Source of the DNA: JAFAQB01 sp045808425
GTDB lineage: Archaea > Thermoproteota > Nitrososphaeria > Nitrososphaerales > Nitrososphaeraceae
Assembly: GCA_045808425.1 (NCBI GenBank)
Contig: JBJMFM010000068.1
Coordinates: 1-8,284, forward strand
Reading direction: 5' to 3'
DNA length: 8,284 nt
Shown here: positions 5,331-8,284 of the stretch, piece by piece
How positions within the stretch are numbered: the first letter of the stretch is position 1
How the letters are laid out: each line of letters begins with the position of its first letter
Made by a program: the position numbers and the translations under genes
Notes under the pieces: model-generated
What the model saw: the letters and a program-made list of their open reading frames with translations, nothing else
Told to the model about the DNA's origin: nothing
Databases searched by the model: none

Positions 5331-5927
5331 TTGAACAAAATTCTGAGAAATACATATATTGGAATTTTGATTGTGGTAATGTTTGGCTTTTATACTCATT
5401 TTGTTATTGTTAACCAATCACAAGCGATAGAAAACGAGACATTGAGTTCATCTTCATCCAATATCGATAGTGCAACTAGCAGTAGCAGCAATAATAATGC
5501 AACTCAGATCTTTCATACATCTTATGAGATGCTTATTAACGATTCGCACTCGCTAACTCAGAGTTATCAGAAAGAAATTGGCAAATGGCAATCAAAGCAA
5601 TATGATAACAAGACAATGATTTCAGTTACTGATAACTATTTGCCAAAGTTTGAAAAGTTAGTTAATAGGGCAGAAGCTTTGCAGCCTACCACTGCAAAAT
5701 ATTTACAAGCGAAGGATTTGTACATCAAATCCATCCAGTCTGAAATGGGAAGCTACAAGCATTTTCGAAACTATTTAGTTACAAGCAACAAGACAGAAGA
5801 TGATATATCAACACAACTTTTGTCTAACGCACTAAAGTATGAGACTAAATCCTTTGCTGCTTTTAATAATAAGACTGTAATCGATACTGATAACAACTAT
5901 GGTGATAAATCCTTTCTACCTGTATAG
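5331..5927 (+). CDS. exported, signal-anchored helical protein, function unknown
   Basis: The protein starts MNKILRNTYIGILIVVMFGF and has one hydrophobic segment (about residues 8-27), then a Ser/Asn-rich linker. A mostly helical, Lys/Gln/Tyr-rich extracellular domain follows (about 58-180, containing KEIGKWQSKQY and KYLQAKDLYIKSIQSEMGSY). It ends FLPV. Seven N-x-S/T sequons lie after the membrane segment, consistent with glycosylation outside the cell. No enzyme motif is visible. The TTG at 5331 is preferred to the TTG at 5283, which directly follows an in-frame stop, because it gives a typical signal sequence and a TATTTAT element lies about 31 nt upstream. There is no ATG before the middle of the membrane segment, so a non-ATG start is required. 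It is convergent with the next exported-protein gene. Confidence 0.7.
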   Translation: MNKILRNTYIGILIVVMFGFYTHFVIVNQSQAIENETLSSSSSNIDSATSSSSNNNATQIFHTSYEMLINDSHSLTQSYQKEIGKWQSKQYDNKTMISVTDNYLPKFEKLVNRAEALQPTTAKYLQAKDLYIKSIQSEMGSYKHFRNYLVTSNKTEDDISTQLLSNALKYETKSFAAFNNKTVIDTDNNYGDKSFLPV

Positions 5928-5984
5928 AATTTCTCATTTGTATATGCTCTTATCAACTGTCCGTTTAAATCTTTTTCAAACGTA

Positions 5985-6620
5985 TTAGTTATAATCGATT
6001 AGCTTTACAGAAAAATTCCTTAATGAATATAAAGCAGGATATATTAAACTCTCATTAGGGTTATAATACATAGTCATCCCATTCATGTTCATGCCATTAT
6101 TGTTGTTTTTCTGCTGTTGATAGGGCGATGATACCAATGTATTTTCTATTATCCCAAGACCTGAACCTTTAATCAAGGTACCAAACATTTCATGGTTGCT
6201 CACAAAATGTCTATCTGTTTTTACTGTATCTATAATCAAACCAAGCACATGCTCTTTTCCCATAAGATGTACTGCAATAGGAACTTGTCTATACTTCAAT
6301 ACAGTATTCTCATAGATATTTCCAATTCCTGTTATAATCATATCGCCGCCTGCTATTATTACATTATTGGATGTAAAATTGCTGACTGAATGTTCATGGG
6401 TTTGTGATCCATCTGGTTTTACCATAGTAAAATTTCCCGAAAATACAGCTTTAGCTCCAGTAGTACTATTCTGAGATAATGATGATGAAAAAGAAGAGGA
6501 ATTATAGACTGCTAGATGCAATAGCCCGCCTTGTATCCAACTTACTGAATCATTTTCTATCTGGTTATTTGCAAAGTGGCCTGAGGCTTCGATTACCTTA
6601 GATCGTGGTTGCAGCTGTTT
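5985..6620 (-). pseudogene. exported sequon-rich protein gene lacking a usable start
   Basis: The open frame gives 211 residues beginning KQLQPRSKVIEASGHFANNQ and IENDSVSWIQGG, then LLHLAVYNSSSF. It continues through a beta-rich body (GAKAVFSGNFTMVKPDGSQT, then IIAGGDMIITGIGNIYE, then VPIAVHLMGKE). It ends with an Asn/Met/Gln-rich stretch (about 166-180) and YSLRNFSVKLIDYN. Many N-x-S/T sites indicate an extracellular protein, and the GHFANNQ...WIQGG pattern looks family-conserved. There is no ATG or GTG upstream, and the first possible start, TTG at 6521, would cut off this clearly coding N-terminus. A TAA (6621-6623) precedes the frame. An ATG at 6691 in another frame (MKCLFKKFGAIFLVKIIKVV) would join it if the A5 run (6618-6622) had one more A, giving only a poor signal peptide. 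Either the start is broken or the sequence has an error. Function is unknown. Confidence 0.65.
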
Positions 6621-6673
6621 TTACTGTTCACTACTACTTTTATGATTTTGACTAGAAATATTGCTCCGAATTT

Positions 6674-6682
6674 CTTAAATAG
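6674..6682 (+). promoter_or_regulatory. TATA box of the PH-SHOCT gene
   Basis: CTTAAATAG is centred 30 nt before the ATG at 6708, so the mRNA is probably leaderless. It also lies within the first codons of the putative ATG-6691 extension of the opposing exported-protein gene. Confidence 0.55.
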
Positions 6683-6707
6683 ACATTTCATTATTAACTA
6701 CTGCTAG

Positions 6708-7379
6708 ATGCCTCCATTGGGGTTTGATAAGAAAGATGAGCAACAACTACCATCAAACCTTATCACAGATACAAGCATAACAGATAAAGATGATTTAGAA
6801 GAAATTAAGAAAATAGCTCACATGTTAAATCCAAATGAAGAAGTATTCGTTGTTGCTAGACAATCTAGACTAAAACCAGGCGGCTCTAAACTTACTCCTA
6901 ATGTTGTTTTTGCTACTGATAGGAGAATCATAATTAAAGATCCAAGTATGCTTGGATTACGTGAGGATATAGTAGATATTCCGTATGATATGATTAGTAG
7001 TGTTAGAATTGACAAAGGTATGTTTTCATCTAATATTATGTTTAAAGCTCCTGGACTCGTTAACTCAAGTCGCAGAGGTAAGTTAGATAAGCTAATGATG
7101 GTAGATGGAGATGAAATTAGACGTGAGCAGGTAGGAGAAGAAGAAGATGGAATTATAACTGCCATTCCAAAGGATAAAGCCGAAGAATTGCTAGAGGTGA
7201 TAAGAAATGGGATGGATAGAGATAGGGAAGTATATAGTCAACAACAACAACAATCGCAGCCACAATCACTATCAATAGCCGATGAGATAACTAAACTAGC
7301 TAATCTGAAGGAGCGGAGAATAATATCTGAAGATGAATTTCAACAAATGAAACAAGATCTGATAAAGAAGAGGAGGTAG
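6708..7379 (+). CDS. PH-like domain protein with C-terminal SHOCT domain
   Basis: The 223 residues have an acidic, polar N-terminus (1-35). A bacterial-type PH-like domain follows (about 38-167): HMLNPNEEVFVVARQSRL, VVFATDRRIIIKDPSMLG, DIPYDMISSVRIDKGMFS and TAIPKDKAEELLEVIR. This order (threshold loop, strand ending in DRRIII, IPYDxISS) is typical of the PH domains found in bPH/YokE-like proteins. A Gln-rich linker (178-186) leads to a short helical SHOCT domain (189-220: ADEITKLANLKERRIISEDE then FQQMKQDLIKKRR). SHOCT is a short terminal domain thought to mediate oligomerisation. There are no membrane segments. The protein may act as a cytoplasmic scaffold at a membrane or complex, though that role is inferred from domain content. 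The ATG is supported by a TATA box 30 nt upstream. The thioredoxin gene follows after 189 bp with its own promoter, so an operon is unlikely. Confidence 0.88.
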   Translation: MPPLGFDKKDEQQLPSNLITDTSITDKDDLEEIKKIAHMLNPNEEVFVVARQSRLKPGGSKLTPNVVFATDRRIIIKDPSMLGLREDIVDIPYDMISSVRIDKGMFSSNIMFKAPGLVNSSRRGKLDKLMMVDGDEIRREQVGEEEDGIITAIPKDKAEELLEVIRNGMDRDREVYSQQQQQSQPQSLSIADEITKLANLKERRIISEDEFQQMKQDLIKKRR

Positions 7380-7540
7380 ATAAAGGGTATAATATTGATT
7401 AGTGGTGCATTAGAATATTATTTTGATTCTGGTTATTTCATTAATGATTAGTTCGTGTCCTTCGTGCAGCTATGTGCTCAATACCATTCGAGTAATGTAA
7501 TGCTACTATAAATATGTTGAAATGCGTACTTATTCCTAAT

Positions 7541-7548
7541 TATTTAAG
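7541..7548 (+). promoter_or_regulatory. TATA box upstream of the thioredoxin gene
   Basis: TATTTAAG is centred about 25 nt before the ATG at 7569. This spacing is slightly shorter than at the other genes here, leaving the start at 7569 or 7590 open. Confidence 0.45.
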
Positions 7549-7568
7549 GATACTATTCAAATAGGATT

Positions 7569-7940
7569 ATGTATATATTTAAAATTATTATGGAGAGCCA
7601 AAGTAAGAGCAAAGACGTAACACACGTCACAACTAATTCATGGGATAATGATGTATTAAAGTCTAATTTACCAGTTTTGGTAGACTTTTGGGCGGAATGG
7701 TGTGGTCCATGTAGGATGGTTGGTCCGGCTGTAGAACAGTTATCGCATACAATGAACGGAAAAATAAAAGTAGCAAAACTAAATGTTGATGAAAACCAAG
7801 AAATAGCAATGAGATACGGAATTAGGTCAATTCCTTCATTATTATTATTCAGAGGTGGAAAAGAAATTGCAAGGACAGTAGGCGCTGCCCCAAAAGAAGC
7901 GTATCAGAAATTCATAGAACAGTCACTATCAGGTACCTAG
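7569..7940 (+). CDS. trxA: thioredoxin
   Basis: The 123 residues cover the whole thioredoxin fold. The active site is WCGPC (44-48) in VDFWAEWCGPCRM, the cis-proline loop is IRSIPS with Pro89, and KLNVDENQEIAMRYGI and LLLFRGGKEI match the usual strands. It reduces disulfides in cytoplasmic proteins with the CxxC pair, recharged by a thioredoxin reductase that is not in this window. The N-terminus is slightly long for a classical thioredoxin of about 105-110 residues. The ATG at 7590 (MESQSKSK) would trim seven residues, and the choice is undecided. AGGA lies a few bases before 7569 and a TATA box at 7541-7548. The gene is monocistronic by context, ending at a hairpin and T-run. Confidence 0.95.
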   Translation: MYIFKIIMESQSKSKDVTHVTTNSWDNDVLKSNLPVLVDFWAEWCGPCRMVGPAVEQLSHTMNGKIKVAKLNVDENQEIAMRYGIRSIPSLLLFRGGKEIARTVGAAPKEAYQKFIEQSLSGT

Positions 7941-7949
7941 ACGTACATC

Positions 7950-7989
7950 TGTATATATGATATACACACGCCCTATTCTATCTTTTTTT
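7950..7989 (+). terminator. hairpin and T7 after the thioredoxin gene
   Basis: TGTATAT (7950-7956) pairs with ATATACA (7960-7966) around a 3-nt loop, and a run of seven T follows at 7983-7989. The gap of 16 nt between hairpin and T-run means the T-run is probably the functional part in archaea. Confidence 0.5.
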
Positions 7990-8052
7990 AATAACAAAAG
8001 CATTAATATTATATTATATAGGTTTAAAGCGGTGTTAAAATTTTATACGTAA

Positions 8053-8220
8053 GAAACATTAAGACTCTATGGTAGGGATTTATACCTGTTTAAAACCTTA
8101 TATCATGCAGACTTTAAAAGCAACCTTCGACCAACAAGGAATAACCATATAGCTGTAGGAGGAACAGACATCGCAGGCAGTATGAGACCTGCCATACCAG
8201 GTTATGTTATTAAAAAGTAA
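8053..8220 (+). other. start-less open frame with competing hairpins, unexplained
   Basis: From TAA (8050-8052) to TAA (8218-8220) one frame stays open for 55 codons, ending NNHIAVGGTDIAGSMRPAIP and GYVIKK, but it has no early start codon. An ATG at 8105 in another frame (MQTLKATFDQQGITI, stop 8150-8152) would enter it if the A4 run near 8116 had one more A, giving MQTLKSNLRPTRNN and onward. A TATA-like ATTTATACC lies about 25 nt before that ATG. The same stretch holds alternative stems: GGCAG (8176-8180) with CTGCC (8189-8193), or ACCTG (8187-8191) with CAGGT (8198-8202). It may be a broken small gene or an RNA. I recognise no family. Confidence 0.25.
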
Positions 8221-8229
8221 ATGTTGTAA

Positions 8230-8284
8230 ATGTCTGCAAATGGAATTAAAGACAGAATATTTGATTTACTTAACACAAGATTAC
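8230..8284 (+). CDS. 5' end of an unidentified gene (partial)
   Basis: An ATG directly after an in-frame TAA opens MSANGIKDRIFDLLNTRL and runs off the window. The amphipathic IKDRIFDLLN stretch looks like the first helix of a globular protein. TATTAAAAAG (about 8207-8216) upstream is TATA-like but somewhat close. Eighteen codons are too few to name a family. Confidence 0.45.
   Translation, partial: MSANGIKDRIFDLLNTRL

Noticed and set aside
6818..7165. Minus-strand frame of 115 codons
   Set aside because: It is an antisense shadow of the PH-domain coding region, which has clear domain motifs on the plus strand.
1..8284. CRISPR arrays, insertion-sequence ends or transposase genes
   Set aside because: No regularly spaced repeats, no terminal inverted repeats with target duplications and no transposase motifs were seen.

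Overview
The window looks like an AT-rich chromosomal segment of an archaeon, most likely a soil-type ammonia oxidiser of the Nitrososphaerales (Nitrososphaera/Nitrosocosmicus-like). This rests on the gene families, not on a marker gene. They are a histidine kinase with a PilJ-like sensor domain, small winged-helix proteins of the archaeal HTH_45 type, short Cys-rich zinc-ribbon proteins, and Asn/Ser-rich exported proteins full of N-x-S/T sequons. Several starts also have a TATA-like box centred about 30 nt upstream, the geometry of archaeal leaderless mRNAs.

Layout. Bases 1-50 hold the probable 3' end of a plus-strand gene. A membrane histidine kinase (79-1821, minus) follows. From about 1822 to 5280 comes a gene-poor stretch of small genes and debris. 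It holds a degraded helix-turn-helix gene (1858-2107), two 95-residue zinc-ribbon paralogues (2185-2472 and 3192-3479), a frameshifted small winged-helix gene between them (2604-2866), and a conserved-looking small protein ending in a hexa-arginine tract (3609-3965). It continues with an intact winged-helix protein (4155-4379, plus), the C-terminal remnant of an alcohol-dehydrogenase-like gene (4393-4600) and a split two-helix membrane protein gene (4715-4911). Two non-coding stretches here (about 2922-3059 and 5093-5215, both plus) have strong RNA-like secondary structure.

From 5331 the window is more conventional: a signal-anchored, sequon-rich helical exported protein (plus), a convergent exported protein whose start is missing (minus, up to 6620), a PH-like plus SHOCT domain protein (6708-7379, plus) and a thioredoxin (7569-7940, plus) followed by a hairpin and T-run. 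The last 340 bases hold an unexplained start-less open frame with competing hairpins, and the first 18 codons of a gene that leaves the window.

The genes do not form one pathway. The kinase has no response regulator beside it. The small zinc-ribbon and winged-helix genes are probably regulatory or nucleic-acid-binding. The most striking global feature is that several reading frames (2866, 4911, possibly 6691 and 8105) would be restored by one extra A in an A4-A5 run. This points either to homopolymer under-calling in the assembly or to genuine decay or recoding. The separate relic at 1858-2107, broken by a perfect 7-bp duplication, shows that real gene decay also occurs here.
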